From the NCBI GenBank assembly GCA_903895255.1, contig CAITTG010000135.1, positions 62,001 through 126,000 of the forward strand: 64,000 nt of DNA, given 5' to 3'. The notes beneath the pieces were generated by a model. It made no database searches and was not told the origin of the DNA. It worked only from the letters and a program-made list of their open reading frames with translations. This DNA comes from an uncultured Verrucomicrobia subdivision 3 bacterium (GTDB lineage: Bacteria; Verrucomicrobiota; Verrucomicrobiia; Limisphaerales; UBA11358). Each line of letters starts with the position of its first letter. Within the stretch, counting starts at the first letter, position 1. Positions 8,515-16,248 of this stretch are shown here, in pieces. The position numbers and the translations under genes were made by a program.

Positions 8515-9936
8515 ATGGAACCTATCAAAACTGAAATTGTGGTGGTCGGCGCGGGTCCCGGCGGATATGCGGCGGCCTTTTACGCGGCGGATCTGGGCAA
8601 AAAAGTCATTCTCATCGAACGCGAACAGCGCTTAGGCGGCGTGTGCCTGAACCGGGGTTGCATTCCATCGAAAGCGTTGCTGTATGCCACGCACCAGATC
8701 GTGAATGCCCGGGAATCGGCGCATCGCGGCATCACCTTCACGGAGCCCACCGTGGAAGTCTCCAAGCTGCGCGCTTGGAAGGAATCCATTGTGGAAAAGC
8801 TGGCGGGCGGCGTGGCCGCGCTGGCCAAAATGCGCGGTGTACAGGTCATTCATGGCCGGGCCTATTTCGAGGGCTCGCAAACCCTCCGGGTGGAAACCAC
8901 CGAAGGCCAGAAGTTTGTGAATTACGACAAGGCCATCCTGGCGGTCGGCTCCATTCCCGCAATCCCGAAAGCGTGGGATTTGGGCAATCCCCGCGTCATG
9001 ACCTCCACGGAGGCGCTCGAAGTGACCGACATTCCCGAAAACCTGCTCGTCATCGGCGGCGGTTACATCGGCATGGAACTGGGCACGGTGTACGCGGCGC
9101 TGGGCAGCAAGATCGTCCTGGTGGAAGCCACGGAAACGATTCTGGCGGGTGCGGACGCGGATCTCGCCCGTCCGGTGGTGGCCAATGCCAAGAAAGCCTT
9201 TAAAGAAATCCGCCTCAAAGCGCGCGTTTCGAAGATGGCCACCGTGGGCAAGCAGATCAAGGTGGAGATGGAATACAACGGCCAGAAGATTGAAGAACTG
9301 TACGACCGCGTGCTGGTGTCGGTCGGCCGCGTGCCGAACAGCAGCGATCTGGGGCTCGCCAACACCAAGGCCGTGCTGGATGAAAAGGGTTTTGTCAAAG
9401 TGAACCATCACCAGCAAACGGACGATCCGAATATTTACGCCATTGGCGACATCGCCGGCGGCATCCTGCTGGCGCACAAGGCCCACAAGGAAGCGCGCAT
9501 CGCGATTGAAAACATCAATGGCGACGACGTGGTGTTTGAAAACATCATCATTCCGGCCGTGGTCTTCACGGACCCGGAAATCGCCTGGTGCGGCCTGACC
9601 GAGGCGGAAGCCAAGGAAAAGGGCATCAAGTATGAAGTCGCCAAGTTCCCGTGGTCGGCCTCCGGCCGGGCGCTGTCGTTTGACCGCACGGATGGCGTGA
9701 CGAAGATGTTGATTGATCCGGACACCGACCGCCTCTTGGGCGTGGGCATCACCGGTGCCGGCGCGGGCGAACTCATTGCCGAGGCCGTGCTGGCCATGGA
9801 AATGGGTGCCACGGCCGAGGACATCGCCCTCACGGTGCATCCGCATCCGACGCTGTCCGAGACCATCATGGAATGCGCCGAGGTCTTCTACGGCCACGCC
9901 ACCCACACGTTCTCGAAGAAGAAATCGCACGAATAA
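8515..9936 (+). CDS. lpdA: Dihydrolipoamide dehydrogenase (E3)
   Basis: A 473-residue FAD enzyme that reoxidises dihydrolipoamide on E2 and reduces NAD+. It has the FAD motif VVVGAGPGGYAAAF, a redox disulfide in GGVCLNRGCIPSK (Cys44 and Cys49), the NAD fold VIGGGYIGMELG, the YAIGDI FAD motif and the C-terminal catalytic HPHPTLSE. It follows E2 by 15 bases and is closed by a strong intrinsic terminator at 9949-9989, so E2-E3 end one transcription unit. It differs clearly from the more distant oxidoreductase at 2099. Confidence 0.96.
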   Translation: MEPIKTEIVVVGAGPGGYAAAFYAADLGKKVILIEREQRLGGVCLNRGCIPSKALLYATHQIVNARESAHRGITFTEPTVEVSKLRAWKESIVEKLAGGVAALAKMRGVQVIHGRAYFEGSQTLRVETTEGQKFVNYDKAILAVGSIPAIPKAWDLGNPRVMTSTEALEVTDIPENLLVIGGGYIGMELGTVYAALGSKIVLVEATETILAGADADLARPVVANAKKAFKEIRLKARVSKMATVGKQIKVEMEYNGQKIEELYDRVLVSVGRVPNSSDLGLANTKAVLDEKGFVKVNHHQQTDDPNIYAIGDIAGGILLAHKAHKEARIAIENINGDDVVFENIIIPAVVFTDPEIAWCGLTEAEAKEKGIKYEVAKFPWSASGRALSFDRTDGVTKMLIDPDTDRLLGVGITGAGAGELIAEAVLAMEMGATAEDIALTVHPHPTLSETIMECAEVFYGHATHTFSKKKSHE

Positions 9937-9948
9937 TTTTAAATCACC

Positions 9949-9989
9949 CGCCTGGACCCGTTTCCGAACTGGTCCAGGCGTTTTTTTTT
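9949..9989 (+). terminator. Rho-independent terminator after lpdA
   Basis: A perfect 10-bp stem (CGCCTGGACC with GGTCCAGGCG) and a 12-base loop are followed directly by nine T residues. It lies 12 bases past the E3 stop codon. Confidence 0.95.
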
Positions 9990-10087
9990 GAGGCAGACGC
10001 GGTAAACAAGGAGTCGGCGGTTCTGGTGGGTAGTTGGATGGTTTCATCCTCACTCGACAACTCGCCCCAATCGTTTAAATTAAGGCC

Positions 10088-10876
10088 ATGTCGTTAGCCA
10101 ACCAACCGCTGGTCATCGCCGGGCGGATTTTTCGTTCCCGTCTCATTTTGGGGACGGGCAAATTTTCGTCGCCCGAGGCGATGCGTGACGGTCTGGCCGC
10201 CAGTGGCGCGGAAATGGTGACCGTGGCGCTCCGGCGGGCCGATCTGAGCGGCAAACGCGATCCCTTCGCGAACATTTTGGAATTCATTGATCCCCAACGC
10301 TACCTACTGCTGCCCAATACGAGCGGCGCCATGAATGCCGAGGAAGCGGTTCGTCTGGCCCGGCTGGCGGTGGCGGCGGGTTTGCCCAAGTGGGTGAAGC
10401 TGGAGATTCATCCTGATCCCCGCTACCTGCTGCCCGATCCGGTGGAGACTTTTAAGGCGGCGGAAATTTTGGTGAACGAAGGATTTACGGTGCTGCCCTA
10501 CATCAACGCCGACCCCGTGCTGGCCAAGCGGCTGCAGGATGTTGGTTGTGCCACGGTTATGCCGCTGGGCGCGCCCATCGGTTCCAACCGGGGGCTGCAA
10601 ACGCGCGATCAATTGCGCATCATCATTGAGCAGGCCACCGTGCCGGTGGTGGTGGATGCCGGGCTGGGCGCGCCCAGTCACGCGGCGGAGGCCATGGAAC
10701 TTGGCGCGGATGCCGTGCTCATCAACACCGCGATTGCCGTGGCGGCGGATCCGAACCGCATGGCCCGGGCGTTTCAAATGGCGGTGGAAGCCGGCCGCGC
10801 GGCGTATGAATCCGGCCTGGCCGCCCAAAACGAAACGGCGAGCGCCACCAGTCCCCTGACGGCTTTTCTTGATTAA
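10088..10876 (+). CDS. thiG: Thiazole synthase
   Basis: A 262-residue TIM-barrel enzyme that forms the thiazole moiety of thiamine from deoxyxylulose phosphate, dehydroglycine and ThiS thiocarboxylate. The Schiff-base lysine is in WVKLEIHPD (Lys104). The phosphate-binding and substrate segments MPLGAPIGSNRG and VVVDAGLGAPSHAAEAMELG are intact. No other thiamine gene and no recognisable TPP riboswitch is next to it. It is the first gene after the lpdA terminator and begins a plus-strand run with rfaE1 and panB. Confidence 0.95.
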   Translation: MSLANQPLVIAGRIFRSRLILGTGKFSSPEAMRDGLAASGAEMVTVALRRADLSGKRDPFANILEFIDPQRYLLLPNTSGAMNAEEAVRLARLAVAAGLPKWVKLEIHPDPRYLLPDPVETFKAAEILVNEGFTVLPYINADPVLAKRLQDVGCATVMPLGAPIGSNRGLQTRDQLRIIIEQATVPVVVDAGLGAPSHAAEAMELGADAVLINTAIAVAADPNRMARAFQMAVEAGRAAYESGLAAQNETASATSPLTAFLD

Positions 10877-10911
10877 CCCCAGCAACGCTGACCTCCATTC
10901 AAGCAACGAAC

Positions 10912-11937
10912 ATGAGCAATAATGTCCTGACAGTGGAACGGGCCCGGGAAATTTTAAAAGCCGCGACCAAAACGCGTGTTTTGGTGGTGGGTGACGTGAT
11001 GCTGGACCAGTTTATCTGGGGCAGCGTTTCGCGCATCTCGCCCGAGGCCCCGGTGCCGGTGGTGGATTTCCAGCGGGAAAGCTTCATGCCCGGCGGCGCG
11101 GCGAATGTATCCCGCAACCTGGCGGATCTGAAAGTGCCCACCGAAATTTTCGGGGCCATCGGCCAGGACGACTCCGGCAAACAGTTAGTGGGTCTGCTGG
11201 GCGAACAAAATATTGGCTGCCATGGCCTGGTCAAAAGTGCCAAACGGCACACCAGCATGAAAACCCGCATCGTGGCGCATCAGCAACAGGTGGTCCGGAT
11301 TGACCGCGAGACGCGGGAAGACCTCGATGCCGACCTGACCCGGCGCTTGCTGGAGGCATTAAAGCCCAAACTGGCGGAAACGGACGCCCTCATCATCGGA
11401 GATTATGGCAAGGGCGTGGTTACCCAACCGCTGCTGAATGAAATCAAGACCATGTGCCGCGCGCGTGGCATCTGGGTGAGCCTCGACCCCAAACCGGTTC
11501 ACAAACTCGATTTAAGCAATTTATCCCTCATCACCCCCAACCGCAAAGAGGCCTTTGAACTGGCCGAACTCCCGGATGAAACCCGCAAGGCCAATCCATT
11601 GGAGGATAAAAACCTAATGCTGGTGGTGGAGCGCCTGCTCCAGCAACCGAGCCCCGCCATTCTACTCATCACGCTCGGGGAACTTGGCATGCTACTTTGC
11701 CAGCGTCATCAACCGCCGTATCACATTCCCACGGTGGCGCAGGAAGTGTTCGATGTGTCGGGCGCGGGCGACACGGTCATTGCGTCGTTTACGCTGGCGA
11801 TCGCCGCGGGGGCTTCCCCGGCCGAGGCGGCCATTCTCTCCAACCACGCCGCCGGCATTGTGGTGGGCAAAGTGGGCACAGCCACGACCACGCCGGAGGA
11901 ATTGATTCATAGTTTCATTCCCGAGATTCCCGCCTGA
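10912..11937 (+). CDS. rfaE1: D-glycero-beta-D-manno-heptose-7-phosphate kinase
   Basis: A 341-residue PfkB-family kinase equal to the N-terminal half of HldE. It phosphorylates heptose 7-phosphate at C1 in ADP-heptose synthesis for LPS core. The visible motifs are VVGDVMLDQFIWG, the substrate loop FMPGGAANVSRNLADL, and the catalytic GAGDTVIASF near residue 285. The adenylyltransferase half (RfaE2) is absent here, so it must be encoded elsewhere. It follows thiG by 35 bases. Confidence 0.92.
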   Translation: MSNNVLTVERAREILKAATKTRVLVVGDVMLDQFIWGSVSRISPEAPVPVVDFQRESFMPGGAANVSRNLADLKVPTEIFGAIGQDDSGKQLVGLLGEQNIGCHGLVKSAKRHTSMKTRIVAHQQQVVRIDRETREDLDADLTRRLLEALKPKLAETDALIIGDYGKGVVTQPLLNEIKTMCRARGIWVSLDPKPVHKLDLSNLSLITPNRKEAFELAELPDETRKANPLEDKNLMLVVERLLQQPSPAILLITLGELGMLLCQRHQPPYHIPTVAQEVFDVSGAGDTVIASFTLAIAAGASPAEAAILSNHAAGIVVGKVGTATTTPEELIHSFIPEIPA

Positions 11938-11981
11938 ACGGCGGTGCTAAAACCTGCGCTGGCCATCCCCGGCGCGCCAAC

Positions 11982-12761
11982 ATGAATCCGACCAAAATCA
12001 CTGCGGACACCATCCGGGCGATGAAAGGGCGCGGCGAGAAAATTGCCGCGCTGACCGCATACGATTATCCCCTGGCCAAAATGCTGGACGAGGCGGGCGT
12101 GCCCTTCCTGCTGGTCGGCGATTCGCTGGGCATGGTGGTGCTGGGTTATCCCGACACCACGCTGGTGACCATGGCGGACATGGAGCACCATGTGCGGGCC
12201 GTGGCGCGGGCGAAACCGCAGGCCCTGGTGACAGCGGATCTGCCTTTTGGGAGTTATGACACCGTGGCGGATGCGGTGGCCAATGCACGACGCTTGATCG
12301 CCGCTGGAGCCGAAGCGGTGAAAGCCGAGGGCGGCCGGGCAATCTTGCCCCAAGTGCAGGCGATTGTGGCGGCGGGGATTCCCTACTGCGGACATCTGGG
12401 GATGCTGCCGCAACATGTCCGGGAGGAAGGCGGTTACCACATCAAAGGCCGCACCGAAACCGAACGGGAAGCCTTGCTGGCCGATGCGCGAGCGCTGGAA
12501 GCGGCCGGGGCGTTTACCATGGTGTTGGAAATTATCACCCCGCCCGTGGCCAAAGAAATCACGGCCAGCTTGACCATTCCGACCATTGGGATTGGCTCGG
12601 GTCCGGACTGCGACGGACAGATACTGGTAACGTTTGATCTCATTGGGTTCTTCCCCTGGTTCACCCCGAGGTTTGTGAAGCCCCGGACGAACTGCGCGGC
12701 CGCAATCCAAGCGGCGGTTGGGGAATGGAAAGCGTCGTTGGTGGCACGGGTGGTCAAGTGA
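11982..12761 (+). CDS. panB: 3-methyl-2-oxobutanoate hydroxymethyltransferase
   Basis: A 259-residue PanB, the first committed enzyme of pantothenate synthesis, which transfers a hydroxymethyl group from methylenetetrahydrofolate to ketoisovalerate. Family blocks are AALTAYDYPLAKMLDEAGV, LLVGDSLGMVVLG, AEAVKAEGG, PYCGHLGMLPQ and IGSGPDCDGQILV. Length is normal. It lies 44 bases after rfaE1. No panC is present in the window. Confidence 0.95.
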   Translation: MNPTKITADTIRAMKGRGEKIAALTAYDYPLAKMLDEAGVPFLLVGDSLGMVVLGYPDTTLVTMADMEHHVRAVARAKPQALVTADLPFGSYDTVADAVANARRLIAAGAEAVKAEGGRAILPQVQAIVAAGIPYCGHLGMLPQHVREEGGYHIKGRTETEREALLADARALEAAGAFTMVLEIITPPVAKEITASLTIPTIGIGSGPDCDGQILVTFDLIGFFPWFTPRFVKPRTNCAAAIQAAVGEWKASLVARVVK

Positions 12762-12811
12762 GGGCTTATCCTCCGCGCAACTTTTCGGGCGGGAACGGTT
12801 TTAACAGGGAG

Positions 12812-13186
12812 ATGAAACCGTTCATCCTCATTTTAATTTTAGCCGGGCTGGCAGCGGGTTGTACCACGCGATCCGAGGCGCGGGCCGAGGCCCAGGCGGC
12901 GGCGCAACGCGCCTATCAGGCCGGCCAAAGTGACGCACTGAAGCAACAGTTGGCCCAGCAACAAACTATCGTCACAGTGCTTGGTCCGGTGCAAAACAGC
13001 ACGGTGCCCTGGGTGGTGGGCCTGACCCTGGCCCAGGCCATCGCCACGGCTAATTATCTCAGTCCCAACGAGCCCACCCAAATTACCCTTACCCGCCAGG
13101 GTGAGGATGGCAATATTGATCCCGCGGTGCTGCTTAATGGCGTGAAAATCCCGCTGGAAGCCGGGGATATTATCACGCTGAAATAG
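12812..13186 (+). CDS. Small lipoprotein of unknown function
   Basis: A 124-residue protein with a short type II signal sequence: MKPFILILILAGLAAGC, lipobox LAAGC with the lipidated Cys17. An Ala/Gln-rich helical segment rich in AQAAAQRAY-like sequence follows. The C-terminal half (about 60-124) is beta-like and ends PLEAGDIITLK, reminiscent of the end of an SLBB-type ligand-binding domain, though this is only a resemblance. The frame is open from 12725, overlapping panB, but the lipoprotein start at 12812 has a GGGAG ribosome site. It closes the thiG-rfaE1-panB run. Confidence 0.7.
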   Translation: MKPFILILILAGLAAGCTTRSEARAEAQAAAQRAYQAGQSDALKQQLAQQQTIVTVLGPVQNSTVPWVVGLTLAQAIATANYLSPNEPTQITLTRQGEDGNIDPAVLLNGVKIPLEAGDIITLK

Positions 13187-13222
13187 CGGTTTTTGGCCGT
13201 AGAAAATATTTTAAATTATTTT

Positions 13223-13251
13223 GGACCCTGGACAGCGGATGTCCAGGGTCC
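13223..13251. repeat. Perfect 12-bp hairpin
   Basis: GGACCCTGGACA pairs perfectly with TGTCCAGGGTCC across a 5-base loop. The AT tract precedes it rather than following it on the plus strand, so it is not a canonical terminator for the lipoprotein gene. It may be one of the dispersed intergenic palindromes. Confidence 0.6.
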
Positions 13252-13294
13252 CCTGCCAGACTAGGGTCGTAATTAATTAAACAATTAATAAATT

Positions 13295-13495
13295 ATGACC
13301 AATAATCAACAACTCGAACTGGGATTCAATGGGATTCAACGCCGGCCGATGGGCGGGCAATCGGCCGACCGCCAGACACGGGCGGCCTGGTGGTTTGGGC
13401 AGATCCGGCGGACGGTGGCCGGGGCGGTGGACTGGCAGTCGATGAGCCGGCCGGCCAGCCAGCCGACGTGGTCGGGCCATGACCGCCGGAAATGA
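13295..13495 (+). CDS. Small Trp-containing protein of unknown function
   Basis: A 66-residue reading frame starting MTNNQQLELGFNG, with a central RAAWWFGQIRRTV amphipathic basic segment and a short polar tail. It has no signal peptide and no membrane segment. Small proteins of this style (ELGFNG near the start, WWF followed by basic residues) seem familiar from Verrucomicrobia, but this is recollection and not a search. The upstream region is strongly AT-rich (AATTAATTAAACAATTAATAAA), which fits a promoter, and no clear Shine-Dalgarno is present. It converges on the hydrolase at 13504. Confidence 0.5.
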   Translation: MTNNQQLELGFNGIQRRPMGGQSADRQTRAAWWFGQIRRTVAGAVDWQSMSRPASQPTWSGHDRRK

Positions 13496-13503
13496 GCTGG
13501 ACC

Positions 13504-14124
13504 TCAGGCGGGGTAGCCAGCGCGGACGAAGTCCCTAATCAACGTAATTTCCGGGGCCCCGGCAATGGTGTGTTCCTTGGCAAATTCCTGCCAGGTGACA
13601 TCAATGCCGGCGGCCTTGAGGATGGGAATTTGCGCCCGCACTTTGGCGATGGGGATCAGCGGATCCGCCGTGCCGTGGGTCATCAGCAACCGTTGCTGGC
13701 GGCCGGCGGCGGGCAGCTCACGGATTAATTTCTCCGGATCGAGCACCCAGCCGCTGATGCCAATCAAACCGGCCAGCCGGTGAGGATAGCTCAGGCCCAC
13801 ATCCACGGTCATGAGGCAGCCTTGGGAAAAGCCACCCAGGGTGATGAGCCCGGGCGGGAAGTCTTTGGCGCGCAAATCGTCGAGCAAGGCGAACAGTAAT
13901 TTCCGACTGCGCTCCACCCCCGGAATGGGGTTGTTCAAATCGAACCAGGAAAAGCCGCCATAATAATCGTCCGGGGCGTTCACCAGCAGATAATTCAGCG
14001 TTGGCAGTCGCAGGGCCTCCGGCAGCCAGCGAAAGCCTTCCAGGCTGTCGCCCAGGCCATGAAGCATGACCATCAGGCGGCGGGAATGGGGATCGATGGC
14101 GGGGATGAGTTCCGAATGCAGCAT
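13504..14124 (-). CDS. Alpha/beta hydrolase (phospholipase/carboxylesterase family)
   Basis: A 206-residue cytoplasmic serine hydrolase. The oxyanion segment is HGLGDSLEGFRWL, the nucleophile elbow GGFSQGCLM, the acid is in MTHGTADPLIPI, and a C-terminal His lies in KEHTIAG. This matches the acyl-protein thioesterase or carboxylesterase group of about 200-220 residues. The substrate is not predictable. Its start lies 9 bases after the stop of the haem-binding-domain gene, so the two are probably co-transcribed. Confidence 0.88.
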   Translation of the reverse strand: MLHSELIPAIDPHSRRLMVMLHGLGDSLEGFRWLPEALRLPTLNYLLVNAPDDYYGGFSWFDLNNPIPGVERSRKLLFALLDDLRAKDFPPGLITLGGFSQGCLMTVDVGLSYPHRLAGLIGISGWVLDPEKLIRELPAAGRQQRLLMTHGTADPLIPIAKVRAQIPILKAAGIDVTWQEFAKEHTIAGAPEITLIRDFVRAGYPA

Positions 14125-14133
14125 AAATTGATT

Positions 14134-14604
14134 CTATTTGGTCGTGCCGCTGGCGGCGGCGGACTGGGCTTCGGCCCAATCCACAATCACCTTGCGCTGG
14201 GCATCGGACAACTCGGCGTCGCCATGAATGAGGGTGTATTTCTTCGGGGGCATTTCAGAGCTGTCCACCACATCGCTGATGTTGCCGAACTTGCGCGCCG
14301 CCTTGGCAGGGTCGGTGATGGGCCAGTCGGAAAAATTGAGTTTGGCGCGGCCTTCTTTCACATCGTTGGCCACCAGCCAGGCCATGGGGGCGACGCGGCT
14401 GTACCAGGGCCAGCGGGTTTCCTGGGAATGACAGTCGAAGCAGGCGGTGCGCAGGAGCGCGGCGACTTTGGGCGGCGGGGGTTGGACGGAAAAGAGGTCA
14501 TGGCCCGGGACGACCGGGGGGTTGGTGCGGTCGGGGTTGGCGAGTTGGAGCAGCATAAAGATGGCCACGGCGGCGAGGCCAATCCATTTCAGTTTTTTCT
14601 TCAT
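14134..14604 (-). CDS. Haem-binding domain protein (Haem_bd)
   Basis: A 156-residue protein with an N-terminal membrane anchor (WIGLAAVAIFMLLQLA) and a periplasmic domain. It carries one c-type haem motif in ACFDCHSQETRWPWYS, followed by the family features MAWLVANDVKEGRAKLNFSDW and SEMPPKKYTLIH. Such proteins bind haem covalently and are thought to act in electron transfer or haem sensing. The ATG at 14604 (MKKKLKW) was chosen over an upstream alternative because it immediately precedes the anchor. Confidence 0.85.
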   Translation of the reverse strand: MKKKLKWIGLAAVAIFMLLQLANPDRTNPPVVPGHDLFSVQPPPPKVAALLRTACFDCHSQETRWPWYSRVAPMAWLVANDVKEGRAKLNFSDWPITDPAKAARKFGNISDVVDSSEMPPKKYTLIHGDAELSDAQRKVIVDWAEAQSAAASGTTK

Positions 14605-14734
14605 TTTAAATATCCGGCTTGGCACCCATAGGCCGACACTCTGAAAATACCAAAGCCGGGGCTGGTACCAAAACTTAATTCACCGCAATTAGGACACTGG
14701 ATGTCACAAAGCGTTTCCTATTCCGGAGCGCCGT

Positions 14735-15301
14735 CTACCAGAGATAAACCAGTAATCCTTGGTTTTTACAACGAGCTTCCTCAATAAAAGCCCGCATTCT
14801 TTCGTAATGTAACCATACGTAACCGAAATGATCTTTGCCGCGTCTCTGCGCCAATTTACTTGCCATGAATCGGTTCAGCAAAATATCGCTGTTCAGCAAA
14901 TTCAATTCAGAAAGAATTGCGGCGACCTGCACAGGCATGAATGCACGGGGAGGGCCGAATCCAAAATCGCCGGCTGCTACGATGGTGCCGCCGGAACAAA
15001 GAAACCCCAACGGATGGTCGGTTTTCTCCTTGGTTGAACCAGTTAGAAGGAAATGTATGGCCGGCCATGCCTTATCCACATCCCCCACATCAGCTTCATC
15101 CCTTGGTTCTGGCAACCCGGCAGGTTTTTCAACTGCGGTTGGAACTGGAACTGCACGTCCCAATAAACGGCTGAAAAAACCGCTGGCCGGACGAGGCTTC
15201 GGTTCGTCCATGTCGAGCAATGGATAAACCAGAGAGGGATATTTTATCAGCGCGTGCAAGTTGGCCCCGCTGAGACGATAAAATATGCAACAAACTCCCA
15301 T
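14735..15301 (-). CDS. DUF1877 (YfbM-like) family protein
   Basis: A 188-residue protein starting MGVCCIFYRLSG. It carries the DUF1877 hallmarks DVDKAWPAIHFLLTG, PLGFLCSGG, GFGPPRAFMPVQVAAI and, near the C-terminus, HYERMRAFIEEA with the terminal LLVYLW. The function of the family is unknown. The gene lies in an accessory-looking stretch of small unrelated genes. The 130 bases downstream (14605-14734) contain no recognisable feature. Confidence 0.82.
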   Translation of the reverse strand: MGVCCIFYRLSGANLHALIKYPSLVYPLLDMDEPKPRPASGFFSRLLGRAVPVPTAVEKPAGLPEPRDEADVGDVDKAWPAIHFLLTGSTKEKTDHPLGFLCSGGTIVAAGDFGFGPPRAFMPVQVAAILSELNLLNSDILLNRFMASKLAQRRGKDHFGYVWLHYERMRAFIEEARCKNQGLLVYLW

Positions 15302-15337
15302 ATTGAATTATGATAAAATTTGGAAAGTTGAAATTAT

Positions 15338-15805
15338 TTAATATTCGATTTTATCCGCTTTGGCTTTCCACTCGGCGAAGACTTTCAAGGCCTCGGCGCG
15401 CAGCAAGGGTTGCATAGGCAGTTTGCGGCGGAGGATGGGACGGGACAGCTCGCGGTAAATAAACTGGTCGTCAAAATCAATCCGCGCGGCGTCCGCCTGG
15501 GTGTTGGCGTAGTAAACGCGGTCGAGGTGCGCCCAGTAAATGGCGGACAGGCACATGGGACAGGGCTCACAACTGGTGTAGATTTCGCAGCCGTCCAGCT
15601 TGAAGGTTTTGAGTTTTTTGCAGGCCTTGCGGATGGCCACGACTTCGGCGTGGGCGGTGGGATCATTGGTGCCGGTGACCTGGTTCCAGCCCCGGGCGAT
15701 AATTTTGCCGGCACGGACAATCACGGCGCCAAAGGGTCCGCCACCCTTTTGTCGCACATTGACCAGCGACAGCAGGATGGCTTCGCGCATAAATTCTTCC
15801 TTCAT
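15338..15805 (-). CDS. Nucleoside/guanine deaminase (CDA fold)
   Basis: A 155-residue zinc deaminase with HAEVVAIRKA (zinc His and catalytic Glu) and SCEPCPMCLSAIYWA (two zinc Cys). Together with GGGPFGAVIVR this places it with guanine deaminase (GuaD-type) and related small deaminases rather than TadA. It probably deaminates guanine or a related nucleobase in the cytoplasm. An in-frame extension to 15838 overlaps the next gene's end, and the ATG at 15805 fits the family start. Confidence 0.87.
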   Translation of the reverse strand: MKEEFMREAILLSLVNVRQKGGGPFGAVIVRAGKIIARGWNQVTGTNDPTAHAEVVAIRKACKKLKTFKLDGCEIYTSCEPCPMCLSAIYWAHLDRVYYANTQADAARIDFDDQFIYRELSRPILRRKLPMQPLLRAEALKVFAEWKAKADKIEY

Positions 15806-15816
15806 TTTGTTGGAGC

Positions 15817-16248
15817 TTAGGTTTGCAGTTGCCCACAATCCACACCGGACCTTTTATGCCTGTGCCGGACAAGCCATATCCACCTAGCCACAATAAAGCT
15901 GGGCACAAACAAAGCTAACAAGGTGGCAGCAATCAAGTTATTCTCAAGGGTGCCCTTTGGATCGCTAGCCGCGGAATTTTCCGGATGTTGAGGATCAAAG
16001 CAGACTTCAATCAACTGGCCAATTACCGGCGCCATGGAGTTTGAACACCAAGAATCCTTACCTTGAAAAGTTTGCCCAGCAACGTGATACTCGTAACGTA
16101 TTTGGTCGTGAAGGTGAGGAAGGTACTCAATAACTATCCCCTGTTCCCAGATGCCGCGAGTTGACAGATGATATAAGTCCAAAGTCCCAATCCCGAAAAA
16201 CAAGGCAATCGCCACACTCAATGCCAGCCAGGTAATTACGTATCTCAT
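15817..16248 (-). CDS. DUF3592-like membrane protein
   Basis: A 143-residue protein with hydrophobic helices at about 5-25 and 107-127 enclosing an extracytoplasmic beta-rich segment (GIVIEYLPH, IRYEYHVAGQTFQGKD, and IGQLIEVCFDPQHPENS). This layout is that of DUF3592 proteins of unknown role. It overlaps the P-type ATPase gene by ATGA (4 bases), implying translational coupling. A second protein of the same layout lies at 20977-21384. Confidence 0.7.
   Translation of the reverse strand: MRYVITWLALSVAIALFFGIGTLDLYHLSTRGIWEQGIVIEYLPHLHDQIRYEYHVAGQTFQGKDSWCSNSMAPVIGQLIEVCFDPQHPENSAASDPKGTLENNLIAATLLALFVPSFIVARWIWLVRHRHKRSGVDCGQLQT

Noticed and set aside
9990..10087. TPP riboswitch upstream of thiG
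   Set aside because: The conserved riboswitch core sequences were not found.
13223..13251. Terminator for the lipoprotein gene
   Set aside because: The stem is perfect, but the T-rich tract precedes it on the plus strand, so it is listed as a hairpin.
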